This document shows positions 24,743-32,668 of a stretch of 35,385 nucleotides of DNA, piece by piece. Under the pieces are notes generated by a model. The model was not told the origin of the DNA, did no database searches, and worked only from the letters and a program-made list of their open reading frames with translations. The stretch is from Deltaproteobacteria bacterium (GTDB lineage: Bacteria; Desulfobacterota_B; Binatia; UBA9968). Position 1 is the stretch's first letter. Every line of letters begins with the position of its first letter. The DNA is taken from positions 1 to 35,385 of the forward strand of contig JACPSF010000262.1 of NCBI GenBank assembly GCA_016193385.1. Reading direction: 5' to 3'. Made by a program: the position numbers and the translations under genes.

Positions 24743-25692
24743 AGCTCCGCTGCCGGCTGGCACAGTCGCTCGCTGATCATCGCCGCGATCTCCAAGGCCC
24801 GGAGCCCCTCCTCTCCGCTCACCAGAGGAAGCGCACGTGTGCGGACGGATTCCAAAAAGGAGTTGATCTCATCGGCCAGGGCGTCTCCCTCCTTCATCTC
24901 AATAGTCTCTCCGCGGATGCTCAGCCATCCCGCCCCTTTCTCCGGCTTACGGTAGATCTGCGCTCGCTTCTGATCGTAATCGATCGAGATGTAGGCGTCC
25001 ATTTGGAAAAATCGGATCTTCCGTTCACGTTTCACCGAAACTCGGCTTGACGTCACGTTGGCGATGCAGCCATTGGAGAAGGTGATGCGCGCGTTCGCGA
25101 TGTCCGGCTTGTCGGTCAAGACCGCGACCCCGACCGCGTCCACGCGCTGCACTTCCGAACGCACCAGGCTGGCGATAATGTCAATGTCGTGAATCATCAG
25201 GTCGAGCACGACATCTACATCGGTCCCGCGCTCTACAAACGGTGCGAGCCGATGGCATTCGACGAACCTGGGGTCTCGGATCACGCCCTCGAGCCTGCGG
25301 ATGGCAGGATTAAACCGCTCCAGGTGCCCGACCTGGAGCACGCACCCTTTCCGCCGCGCCAACGCCACGAGCTCCCGGCCCTGATCCAACGTAGCCGCCA
25401 TGGGCTTTTCCACCAAGACATCAGTTCCGGCGCCGAGGAACTCCCGGCTCACCTCATAGTGCAAGCGGGTCGGAACCGCGACGCTCACGCACCGGACTCG
25501 GCCCAAGAGTTCTCGGTAGTCCGTAGTCGACGAAACCCCGAGCCACTTCCCAACCTCTTCGGCTCGGGCCCGATCGATATCGGCGACCCCGATCAGTGCG
25601 GCCTTCTCCGAAGCGGCATATTTTTCGGCATGGTGTCGGCCGGCATACCCGACGCCGACGACCCCGACAGGTATTTTCAAGCCCGCACCCAT
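24739..25692 (-). CDS. Gfo/Idh/MocA family oxidoreductase, lpx-operon type
   Basis: A 317-residue NAD(P)-dependent oxidoreductase: Rossmann motif VGVVGVGYAGRHHAEKY at the N-terminus, the family segment VEKPMAATLDQGREL with the conserved Glu-Lys-Pro, QVGHLERFNPA and LDLMIHDIDII. Genes of this family occur between lpxI or lpxA and lpxB in several lineages. One characterised member, GnnA, oxidises UDP-GlcNAc at C3 so that the transaminase GnnB can make the 3-amino sugar of amide-linked lipid A. No gnnB is present here, so GnnA activity is only a possibility. It is coupled to lpxB by a 4-bp overlap. Array B separates it from lpxI. Confidence 0.8.
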   Translation of the reverse strand: MGAGLKIPVGVVGVGYAGRHHAEKYAASEKAALIGVADIDRARAEEVGKWLGVSSTTDYRELLGRVRCVSVAVPTRLHYEVSREFLGAGTDVLVEKPMAATLDQGRELVALARRKGCVLQVGHLERFNPAIRRLEGVIRDPRFVECHRLAPFVERGTDVDVVLDLMIHDIDIIASLVRSEVQRVDAVGVAVLTDKPDIANARITFSNGCIANVTSSRVSVKRERKIRFFQMDAYISIDYDQKRAQIYRKPEKGAGWLSIRGETIEMKEGDALADEINSFLESVRTRALPLVSGEEGLRALEIAAMISERLCQPAAEL

Positions 25693-25708
25693 CGCACCGC
25701 AACTCTCT

Positions 25709-25753
25709 GTTCAGAGCGTTCAAATCGTTTAACGTCTTGAACCATTTGAACGT
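25709..25753. repeat. array B: five 9-bp units with GTTCAA core, inverting half way
   Basis: Plus-strand units are GTTCAGAGC, GTTCAAATC, GTTTAACGT, CTTGAACCA and TTTGAACGT. Two forward cores, a near-palindromic middle unit and two reverse-complement cores form a short symmetric array. It fills most of the gap between lpxI and the oxidoreductase gene and touches the lpxI stop codon (25754-25756). It is the smallest of the three related arrays. Confidence 0.88.
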
Positions 25754-26566
25754 CTAGAGCCCGCCGCTGACAGCCACGACGGCGATCCTGTGCCGCTCCG
25801 CGTCGTTGAGCATCTGTTCCTTTTCCAACAGAATCGTCTTACCTGCCTCGACGGCCAAGACCGCCCCCTTCTGCTCGACCAGGACCTTCACCGTACCGAC
25901 CCCGACCGCGGGCACGTCAAAGCGCAGGTCCTGCTCCGGCCTGCTCACCTTTATCACGGCGAAAGCCCCTCGGCTCAGCCTCCCGGCCCGGCGGATCACC
26001 TCGTCGGTACCCTCTGCCGCCTCAACCGCCAAGACCACGCGGTCTTTCACCGCAACGCACTGTCCCACGCCTAGTCGCCCGATCTCTTTGGCCACCCGCC
26101 AACCAAGACGCACATCTTCCCACTGAGCCGGACTGGGCGAGCGACGGGTCAGCACGCCTTCAGGGGGAATGATCCGGGAGAGGAAGGTGGTCGACTCCAA
26201 AACTCGGATCCCTTCTGCCTCGAGCTCTTCCGCCACTCCCCTGAGAAGGCGATCGTCGTCGCGACTTTTGATCCGGGCTAAAAAGGCCGCGCCGCGGAGA
26301 TCTGGACGGAAGTTGGAAAAGAGCTTGACTTTGCGAATCCCCCCGGCCATGACCACCTCGCGGACGCCCGCTCGCTGGAAGGTCCGGATGATCTTCCCTA
26401 ACTCGCCCACGTAAAGCCATGTTACCTCATCCCCCACCCTTTCGATCTCTTTCGGGGTCTCACCCCGATGCGCTACGGTGACCAAAGATACTCCCTCCCG
26501 CTTCGCCTGCTCGGCAAAGATCAGAGGGAATTTGCCGTTTCCCGCGATTAAACCCAGTTTCCTCAT
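25754..26566 (-). CDS. lpxI: UDP-2,3-diacylglucosamine diphosphatase, LpxI type
   Basis: LpxI hydrolyses UDP-2,3-diacylglucosamine to lipid X, replacing LpxH in many non-gamma lineages. The 270-residue protein begins LGLIAGNGKFPLIFAEQAK and has YVGELGKIIRTFQRAGV and VMAGGIRKVKLF. It also has DDRLLRGVAEELEAEG, VGQCVAVKDRVVLAVEAAEGTD and a C-terminal GVGTVKVLVEQKGAVLAVEA, all characteristic of the LpxI family. No LpxH-like gene is in the window. Repeat arrays B and C lie immediately downstream and upstream of it. Confidence 0.93.
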   Translation of the reverse strand: MRKLGLIAGNGKFPLIFAEQAKREGVSLVTVAHRGETPKEIERVGDEVTWLYVGELGKIIRTFQRAGVREVVMAGGIRKVKLFSNFRPDLRGAAFLARIKSRDDDRLLRGVAEELEAEGIRVLESTTFLSRIIPPEGVLTRRSPSPAQWEDVRLGWRVAKEIGRLGVGQCVAVKDRVVLAVEAAEGTDEVIRRAGRLSRGAFAVIKVSRPEQDLRFDVPAVGVGTVKVLVEQKGAVLAVEAGKTILLEKEQMLNDAERHRIAVVAVSGGL

Positions 26567-26574
26567 GTCAAAAA

Positions 26575-26655
26575 GTTCAAGTCGTTTAAGCCGTTCAATC
26601 CGTTAAACGTCTTGAACCCCTTGAACGTTTTGAACGTCTTGAACCATTTGAACCA
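26575..26655. repeat. array C: nine 9-bp units with GTTCAA core, inverting half way
   Basis: Exact 9-bp spacing over 81 bp. Plus-strand units are GTTCAAGTC, GTTTAAGCC, GTTCAATCC, then the near-palindromic GTTAAACGT, then CTTGAACCC, CTTGAACGT, TTTGAACGT, CTTGAACCA, TTTGAACCA. The array occupies most of the gap between lpxI (start 26566) and lpxA (stop 26669). The second arm has more copies than the first, so a transcript hairpin would be asymmetric. It is adjacent to a short separate inverted repeat at 26657-26677. Confidence 0.9.
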
Positions 26656-26656
26656 T

Positions 26657-26677
26657 TGCCAGTTTTTTTTACCGGCA
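26657..26677. repeat. short inverted repeat at the lpxA stop codon
   Basis: TGCCAGT and ACCGGCA flank a run of T on the plus strand (A-rich loop on the transcribed minus strand), giving a 7-bp stem with one G-T type mismatch around the lpxA stop. No U-tract follows on the minus strand, so it is not a canonical terminator. Its position between lpxA and array C suggests a possible role in mRNA 3'-end stability; this is inference only. Confidence 0.4.
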
Positions 26678-27445
26678 GATCCCTCGCTGGGAGTTCTCGA
26701 CAAAACGAGTTAAGTGTTCCACCTCGGGGGAGTTGGGAATCTCCTGTTTCACTTTTTTCAGCGCGTCTCTAACCTTCAGCCCGGACTGAAAAATAATCCG
26801 GTAGGCCTTCTTCAACCCCTCGATCTGCTCCTTGGTGAAGCCCCTGCGCCTCAGCCCCTCAAGATTAAGTCCCCTGAGGCGGGCCCGGTCTCCGGTTGCG
26901 TTGCAATACGGAGGGATATCCTTCGAAACCATAGAGCCAGCCCCCAAAATGGCGCTGGTCCCCACCTTGACGAACTGATGAATACCTACCAGCCCGCCAA
27001 CAATGACATAGTCCTCGATGACCACATGACCCCCGAGAGTCGCGCCATTGGCAATGATGTTGTGCCCGCCCAGGATGCAATCGTGGGCGATGTGGCAATA
27101 CATCATCAGGAGGTTGTGGTCGCCGATCCGCGTTACCATTCCTCCTCCAGCAGTCCCCGGATTGAGTGACACGAATTCCCGGATGATGTTGTGATGCCCG
27201 ATGATGAGTTGGCTATCCTCTCCCTTGTACTTGAGATCCTGAGGCACCGAACCCACGGAAGCGAACTGCAAGATAAGGTTGCCCTGCCCCAGGGTCGTGT
27301 TCCCTTCGACCACCACGTGGGACCTGATGCGGGTTCCCTTGCAGATTTTCACCTGCGAGCCAATGACCGAATAGGCCCCTACCTCGACGTCTTCTTCCAG
27401 CTCTGCACCAGGACCTACGAGTGCGGTCGCATGAATCTTGCTCAT
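26669..27445 (-). CDS. lpxA: acyl-ACP--UDP-N-acetylglucosamine O-acyltransferase
   Basis: LpxA places the first hydroxyacyl chain on UDP-GlcNAc (or its 3-amino analogue). The 258-residue protein is a left-handed beta-helix made of repeated hexapeptides. The catalytic His lies in MYCHIAHDCILGG and the substrate-binding His-Gln in GIHQFVKVG. The C-terminal helical domain has GLNLEGLRRRGF. ATG 27445 begins MSKIHATALVGPGA; the frame is open to 27529 but would overlap fabZ. Aligned by eye on E. coli LpxA, the acyl-ruler position (Gly173) is Ala here. It lies 28 bp after fabZ. Confidence 0.95.
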   Translation of the reverse strand: MSKIHATALVGPGAELEEDVEVGAYSVIGSQVKICKGTRIRSHVVVEGNTTLGQGNLILQFASVGSVPQDLKYKGEDSQLIIGHHNIIREFVSLNPGTAGGGMVTRIGDHNLLMMYCHIAHDCILGGHNIIANGATLGGHVVIEDYVIVGGLVGIHQFVKVGTSAILGAGSMVSKDIPPYCNATGDRARLRGLNLEGLRRRGFTKEQIEGLKKAYRIIFQSGLKVRDALKKVKQEIPNSPEVEHLTRFVENSQRGICR

Positions 27446-27473
27446 TCCGCCACCATCCCCGGGGAGAAAACCG

Positions 27474-27911
27474 CTACTCGAAAGGCACCTCCATCGCCGA
27501 GATCTCCGCCAGGGCGACAACCTTTCCATCGACCATGGCCACTCCCCTCATTTTCCAGAAGGAGCCGCGCCGCTTGAGCGAAGTCAATTCCAGACGGAGT
27601 TGATCGCCCGGCTCAACGGGCCGTTTGAACTTAACCCGATCCAGACCGGTTAAGACGAAGAGTTTCTCCCCGTCCCTTCCTCCTCTCGAGGCGTGAGCAA
27701 AAATGGCGCCGAGCTGGGCCATAGCCTCGCAAATCAATACCCCCGGCATCACCGGCCGATTGGGAAAGTGGCCCTGAAAGAATCCTTCGTTGATCGTAAC
27801 GTTCTTGATACCAACGATTCTCTGTTCGCTTTCCACCTCCAGGATCCGGTCGATTAGGAGAAAGGGGTAACGGTGCGGGATGGTCTTAAAGATCTCTTTT
27901 ACGTCGAGCAT
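27474..27911 (-). CDS. fabZ: 3-hydroxyacyl-[ACP] dehydratase
   Basis: FabZ dehydrates 3-hydroxyacyl-ACP in fatty acid elongation and shares its substrate pool with LpxA and LpxD, which explains its usual place between them. The 145-residue hot-dog fold protein has [13 protein letters not shown], the catalytic [16 protein letters not shown] with the active His, and CEAMAQLGA with the active Glu. ATG 27911 is preferred over ATG 27932 because AAGGAG lies between the two at a suitable distance. It overlaps the end of lpxD by 26 bp. Confidence 0.95.
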   Translation of the reverse strand: MLDVKEIFKTIPHRYPFLLIDRILEVESEQRIVGIKNVTINEGFFQGHFPNRPVMPGVLICEAMAQLGAIFAHASRGGRDGEKLFVLTGLDRVKFKRPVEPGDQLRLELTSLKRRGSFWKMRGVAMVDGKVVALAEISAMEVPFE

Positions 27912-28980
27912 GACCCTTCGCTCCTTTTGCATTTTGGCGCGCCAGCTCAGCGACTCTGCGCTCCAGCCGCCGCACGTCGCGCCATAACTTGGCCAGGTTG
28001 GGGAGTAGTGTCATCACTTTGACCCATTCATGATGGGGGGCCGCTGCAATTCCGCCGGAGAGCAGCGCCCCGGCGGGTACCGAGCGAGGGATACCGGATT
28101 GCGGGCCAATTCGAGCCCGATCGCCGATCTCGACATGATTGACCACTCCCACTTGACCGGCGAGAACGACCTCCTTGCCAATCCGGGTGCTTCCTGCGAT
28201 TCCGGCCTGAGCCGCAATGATCGAATGCTCACCGACGACCACGTTGTGAGCGATCTGCACTAGATTATCGATCTTGGTGCCCCGGCGGATGATCGTCCGG
28301 CCCAGCGTCGCGCGGTCCACCGTCGTGTTGGCTCCGATCTCCACATCATCCTCGATTTCGACTATTCCCACCTGCGGTATCTTGATCCGCTCTTTTCCCT
28401 CTCCTGCGTAACCAAACCCATCGCTCCCGATCACCACTCCGGCATGCAGGATGACCCGATTGCCCACCCGGCATCCCTCGCGTACCGTGACCTGGGGATG
28501 CAACCGGCAATCTTCTCCCACCTCGACCCCATCTCCCAAAAACACCCCCGGGAAGAGCACGGTGCCCCGCTTCACCCTCACCCCTTTGCCCGCATAGACG
28601 TAGGGAAACACGGTCACGTCTCGCTCCAGAACCGCCGTCGGATCGATGCTGGCCTGCGAACTAATCTGACCGTCGTATCGCGGCAGAGGTGAAAAGACAT
28701 GCAGGATCTTGGCAAAAGCAAGATAGGGTTGGGGAACCTGCAGGAAATTCCCCCGGGAGCCATTGATGCCCTTCCCGGGAAAATTAAGGCCGACAACGAT
28801 CGCGCTAGCCTTGCATGCGGCGAGAAAGGACCGGTAGCGCGGGTGGGCCAGAAAGGTGATGTCGCCCTCGCCCGCCTCCTCGATAGAGGCCACCCTCCGA
28901 ATTTCTATCCCACCATCCCCAATCACGCTCCCGCCGACATGCTCGGCCAGCTCCCACAGGGTTTTCCGCAGCGCGGTCAT
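27886..28980 (-). CDS. lpxD: UDP-3-O-acylglucosamine N-acyltransferase
   Basis: LpxD adds the N-linked hydroxyacyl chain in lipid A synthesis. The 364-residue protein has an N-terminal uridine-binding domain ([11 protein letters not shown] ... [16 protein letters not shown]) and a left-handed beta-helix with many hexapeptides. The catalytic His is in [14 protein letters not shown], followed by [13 protein letters not shown]. The C-terminal extension is helical and basic ([15 protein letters not shown]). Its ATG overlaps the ompH stop by 4 bp (28977-28980). Confidence 0.95.
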   Translation of the reverse strand: MTALRKTLWELAEHVGGSVIGDGGIEIRRVASIEEAGEGDITFLAHPRYRSFLAACKASAIVVGLNFPGKGINGSRGNFLQVPQPYLAFAKILHVFSPLPRYDGQISSQASIDPTAVLERDVTVFPYVYAGKGVRVKRGTVLFPGVFLGDGVEVGEDCRLHPQVTVREGCRVGNRVILHAGVVIGSDGFGYAGEGKERIKIPQVGIVEIEDDVEIGANTTVDRATLGRTIIRRGTKIDNLVQIAHNVVVGEHSIIAAQAGIAGSTRIGKEVVLAGQVGVVNHVEIGDRARIGPQSGIPRSVPAGALLSGGIAAAPHHEWVKVMTLLPNLAKLWRDVRRLERRVAELARQNAKGAKGHARRKRDL

Positions 28981-29504
28981 TTCCCTTTGGTGCCCTTTGC
29001 CGGAGCGCGGGTGTTGTATAACTGGATCACCCTGTTGGGGATGTCGATCCCCGGGTCGGAGTAGGGCAGCTGAGACCGCTCGAAAATCAAAGTGAAGTTT
29101 TCGCCTTTCCCCACCTCGGCGACAATCTTTTCCAGTTCCTTGAGGATCTCCGCCGTCATCTCCCCTTCCTTCTGGCGCAACTCCTCCTGAGAGTCGCGCA
29201 TAACCCGCTGATAGCCCAGATACCTCCTTTGAAACTCTTTCTCCAGATTTCTCCTCTCCTCCTCTTTGAGCAGCGGGCTTCGCTTCTCGAAGTCGCCCTT
29301 CAATCGTTCCACCTCGTGTTTCTCCTTGAGGAGTTCCGCCTCGAATTTTTTTACCTCAGTTTCAAACCTCTCCTTGGCCTTTTTGCCAGCCTGAGACTCG
29401 CTGATGGCCCGCTGCAGATCGATGAAGCCGATTTTTACTTTTTCCTGCGCCCAGACAGGCATGGCAAGAAGCACCAAAAGAGCACTTGTCCACCCTATTT
29501 TCAC
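28977..29504 (-). CDS. OmpH/Skp-family periplasmic chaperone
   Basis: Skp holds unfolded outer-membrane proteins in the periplasm for the BAM complex. The 175-residue product has a signal peptide ([19 protein letters not shown], cleavage likely after Ala-Gln). It is followed by [16 protein letters not shown], the family signature, and a long charged coiled coil (about residues 45-130, rich in Lys/Glu), then a short beta strand ([11 protein letters not shown]). The start is read as GTG 29504, because GGAGGT lies 4 bp before it; the TTG at 29516 lies before that Shine-Dalgarno. It is directly downstream of bamA, a conserved pairing. Confidence 0.88.
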   Translation of the reverse strand: MKIGWTSALLVLLAMPVWAQEKVKIGFIDLQRAISESQAGKKAKERFETEVKKFEAELLKEKHEVERLKGDFEKRSPLLKEEERRNLEKEFQRRYLGYQRVMRDSQEELRQKEGEMTAEILKELEKIVAEVGKGENFTLIFERSQLPYSDPGIDIPNRVIQLYNTRAPAKGTKGK

Positions 29505-29539
29505 GGATACCTCCAAACGAGAGAGATTCAGAAAGGCTA

Positions 29540-31903
29540 CTATTGACCGCCTAGAGAAAAGCCTACCACCGAGGTGTCATCATCCGATTTCTTATTGAGA
29601 GGAAATCCAAACTCGACGCGCAGGGGGCCAAAAGGCGATAGCCAGCGGGCACCCGCACCGATCGATCTCCTGAAATCGCCCAAATTAAAGCTCTCGGACT
29701 CCGCGAAGGCCTGACCCATATCGAAGAAGGCTACTCCCCGAAGACCGTATTGTTCCAGGATGGGGAACAACAGTTCCGCGTTTAGGACGGCCTGCTTATC
29801 GCCTCCGACCACATCATTCCCTTCCTTCGGACCCAGACTCCGCTCCGCGAATCCTCGCACGGAATTGATCCCCCCGGGGAAATACCGTTCGAAGAGCGGG
29901 AGATCTTTCTTGCCGTTGGCGCGTTCCTGGAATCCGACCCCATAGCCCAGGGTCCCTCCCAGGGCGACCGTGTAGGTCCCGCCCCAATTCGGGTCTTTAA
30001 GGAAAGAGTAGTACCAGCGCGCCCGCGCGTCAGTTTTAAGGAAGCGGTTGTCGCCACCCAGGCCGGCAAATTTGAGGGAGAGGTCAGAAAGGGCTCCTTC
30101 GGTCGGATTAAAATAGTGGTCCCGGCTATCGTAAGAGAGGTTGGGGGTCATACTGCTGGTCCAGGATATCCCTTTCTCATCCCGAATGGAGGCTGGCGCT
30201 GCGTCATTGATATTGTTGATGCTTTCGCGGGTCAGCTCATAAGCCAGGCCTGCCCGCGTATGCTCGATGAGCGGGTCGTACACGTACTTGGGCCTCTCGT
30301 AGGTAGGATCTCCATCCAAACGCCTGAAAAACGGCAGCCCCAGCCGCTTGAGCGGATAGGCTGTACGCACGCCAAAGCCAGTTCGGCGCTGGTTAAAGTC
30401 GTTGAACTCGCGCTGGGTATTGAAGGCGTCCAAGCCCAGGCCTAACGGGGTATCGTAGAAGTACGGCTCCGTGAAGCTGAGGATGAAGTCCTGCCGCCTG
30501 GTCCCCAGGTCAAAACTCGCGTTGATCCCCTGGCCCCGGCCAAACAGGTTTTTCTCCGCGATGGAGGTGGTGAAGATAAACTGGTCTCCGCTGCTATATC
30601 CGCCGCCGATGCTGAAGGTCCCCGTCGGGCCTTCTTTGACATCGACTTGGAGATCCACGCCATCGGGCTGGTCGGTTTTCTTCGTCGTTAACTGAACATC
30701 CTCGAAGTAGCCGGTGCGCTGCAGAGCATTGCGGGTCTCCTTGATCTTCTTGCCCGAAAAAAGCTCCTGTTCCGCGGCGGCCATCTCTCTTCGGATCACT
30801 TTATCCCGGGTCTTGGTGTTGCCCGCGATAACGACACGGTTGAAATAGACCGGGGGACCGCGGTTAATGACCAGGGCGACATCGATATTCTTCTCCTCCG
30901 CATGCACGTTGGTGACAGGTTCCACTTGCGCGAAGGCAAAGCCTTTATCGGAATAGAGCTCCGTCAGCGTCGCAATATCCTCGCGCAATCGGCTGCCGCG
31001 GAAAATCTGCCCCGTGGTGAGCTTGACCTTCTTGAGCAGGTTCTCCGCATCTTCGATGAGATCGCCGCCGATCTCCACCTTCCCCACCCGGTAGGGCTCG
31101 CCCTCTTCGACGCGAATCACGACTTCGATTCCGTCGCGGCCGCGCAAAATCACGGGCTCGTCGATCTTGTGATTGATGTACCCATGATCGTAATAGTGCG
31201 AAGATAGGATCGCCACGTCGTTGGTCAGCACGTCGTGGTCCAACACGCCCCGATTGGTGATAAACGAAAGAAACCAGCGCTCCTTGGTCGACATCAAGCC
31301 TTTCAGTTCGCTGTCCGAAAAGGCGCTGGTTCCTTCGAACGATATCCGCTCAATCAAGAGGCGCCGGCCTTCAGAGATCTCCACTTGCACAATCGCCTGG
31401 TTATTCTCGACCAGCGAAACCGCGAACTCCACCTGAGCGTTCACGTACCCCTGCTCCTGGTAGAGCTTCCTCACCTTTTGAACACCCTCGGCGATCTTCA
31501 CCCGGTCCAGGATCGTTCTGGGCCCCACACCTAGAGCCGACTCGATCTTTTCCTTACTGACCTGCTCGTTCCCCTGGATCTTGACCTCGCGGATGTAAGG
31601 CTTCTCCCGCACGGAATACGTCAAAACGCCGTCGGGAGACAGCTCGGCGTTTACGTCATCGAAAAAGCCCATCCGGTAAATCGCCTTCACGTCTTGATCC
31701 ACAACCCCGGAATCAAACACGTCTCCGGGACGCGCTTTAATGTAGAGGCGAATCCCGTCTTCCTCGACCCTCACGTTTCCCTGAATTTTGACCTCTTTGA
31801 GTTTTTTGCTCTCCTGTGCCTCGGAAGCGGGGCAGGCAAAGCAAATGAAAAAGGAGAGGATCAAAAAGCAGACACTTATACTGAGCCAGCCCGTTCTCTT
31901 CAT
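29540..31903 (-). CDS. bamA: outer membrane protein assembly factor BamA
   Basis: BamA inserts beta-barrel proteins into the outer membrane. The 787-residue precursor has a signal peptide (MKRTGWLSISVCFLILSFF ... ASEAQ) and five POTRA domains (about residues 35-400, beginning LKEVKIQGNVRV). The C-terminal 16-strand barrel has the conserved loop-6 motif in INSVRGFAERSLGP. The last residues are VVGFSLGGQ; family members normally end in Phe or Trp, and this one does not. ATG 31903 fits the signal peptide; the frame is open to 31966 without an alternative signal. Confidence 0.95.
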   Translation of the reverse strand: MKRTGWLSISVCFLILSFFICFACPASEAQESKKLKEVKIQGNVRVEEDGIRLYIKARPGDVFDSGVVDQDVKAIYRMGFFDDVNAELSPDGVLTYSVREKPYIREVKIQGNEQVSKEKIESALGVGPRTILDRVKIAEGVQKVRKLYQEQGYVNAQVEFAVSLVENNQAIVQVEISEGRRLLIERISFEGTSAFSDSELKGLMSTKERWFLSFITNRGVLDHDVLTNDVAILSSHYYDHGYINHKIDEPVILRGRDGIEVVIRVEEGEPYRVGKVEIGGDLIEDAENLLKKVKLTTGQIFRGSRLREDIATLTELYSDKGFAFAQVEPVTNVHAEEKNIDVALVINRGPPVYFNRVVIAGNTKTRDKVIRREMAAAEQELFSGKKIKETRNALQRTGYFEDVQLTTKKTDQPDGVDLQVDVKEGPTGTFSIGGGYSSGDQFIFTTSIAEKNLFGRGQGINASFDLGTRRQDFILSFTEPYFYDTPLGLGLDAFNTQREFNDFNQRRTGFGVRTAYPLKRLGLPFFRRLDGDPTYERPKYVYDPLIEHTRAGLAYELTRESINNINDAAPASIRDEKGISWTSSMTPNLSYDSRDHYFNPTEGALSDLSLKFAGLGGDNRFLKTDARARWYYSFLKDPNWGGTYTVALGGTLGYGVGFQERANGKKDLPLFERYFPGGINSVRGFAERSLGPKEGNDVVGGDKQAVLNAELLFPILEQYGLRGVAFFDMGQAFAESESFNLGDFRRSIGAGARWLSPFGPLRVEFGFPLNKKSDDDTSVVGFSLGGQ

Positions 31904-31947
31904 TGGTAGGATGGCACCTTCACAGGGAAAGGCCCCTAAAAATCTTT

Positions 31948-31976
31948 TTTCTAGCAAATCCGCCAACTTTTGTAAA
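31948..31976 (-). promoter_or_regulatory. candidate sigma70-type promoter upstream of bamA
   Basis: In the 87-bp gap between lolD and bamA the minus strand has TTTACA (31971-31976; 5 of 6 to TTGACA), a 17-bp spacer, and TAGAAA (31948-31953; 4 of 6 to TATAAT), about 45 bp before the bamA ATG. This would let the bamA-lpx genes be transcribed apart from lysS-lol. It is a pattern match only, and the gap is AT-rich, so chance matches are likely. Confidence 0.35.
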
Positions 31977-31990
31977 GGAAAACCCGCAGC

Positions 31991-32668
31991 TCACAGTGCG
32001 AATAACCGTCCATCGCGCAGTTCCACCTGCGCCCCAATTTTGGCCGCAAAGCGTCGGTTGTGGGTAGCCACGACCAAAGCCACCCCTCTCTCCTCATTCA
32101 GGCGGAACAGGAGATCCTGCACCTCTTCGCCGGTGCGGGGATCCAGGTCCCCGGTGGGCTCATCGGCAAGTATCAGTCGGGGCTCGAGAATCGTGGAGCG
32201 GGCCACCGCCACCCGTTGTTGTTCCCCGCCGGAAAGCTTCCCTGGCCGATGCGTGACGCGGTCCCTCAGACCCACGGCTTCCAGGAGCCTCAAAGCCGCC
32301 TCTTGCGCTCGCTCCCACTGCCACCCCTGGATCAAAGCCGGGAGCATCACGTTTTCAAGGGCGCTGAAATCCGGTAGCAGATAATGAAACTGAAAGACGA
32401 ACCCGATCTCCCGGTTGCGCAGCTGAGACAAGGCCTCATCATCCAAACTCGACAGCTCCTGCCCTCGATAAATCACCCTCCCGCCGCTAGGCCGATCAAG
32501 CGTCCCCAGAATGTGGAGCAGGGTGCTCTTTCCCACGCCGGATTCCCCGACGATCGCCAGCCGCTGTCCCGTCCCGAGCTCCAAGTGAAGCCCGCGGAGC
32601 ACACGGATTTCCTCGCCGCCCTCGACAAAAGACTTGTACAGGTCTTCGACCTGAAGGAGGTCATTCAT
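31991..32668 (-). CDS. lolD: lipoprotein-releasing system ATP-binding protein
   Basis: LolD powers extraction of outer-membrane lipoproteins from the inner membrane. The 225-residue ABC ATPase shows Walker A VGESGVGKSTLLHILG, Q-loop FVFQFHYLLPDF, the signature LSGGEQQRVAVARS, Walker B LILADEPTGDLD and the H-loop VATHNRRF. The FQFHYLLPDF stretch is characteristic of LolD within the MacB-like group. It overlaps lolC/E by 8 bp. Confidence 0.93.
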   Translation of the reverse strand: MNDLLQVEDLYKSFVEGGEEIRVLRGLHLELGTGQRLAIVGESGVGKSTLLHILGTLDRPSGGRVIYRGQELSSLDDEALSQLRNREIGFVFQFHYLLPDFSALENVMLPALIQGWQWERAQEAALRLLEAVGLRDRVTHRPGKLSGGEQQRVAVARSTILEPRLILADEPTGDLDPRTGEEVQDLLFRLNEERGVALVVATHNRRFAAKIGAQVELRDGRLFAL

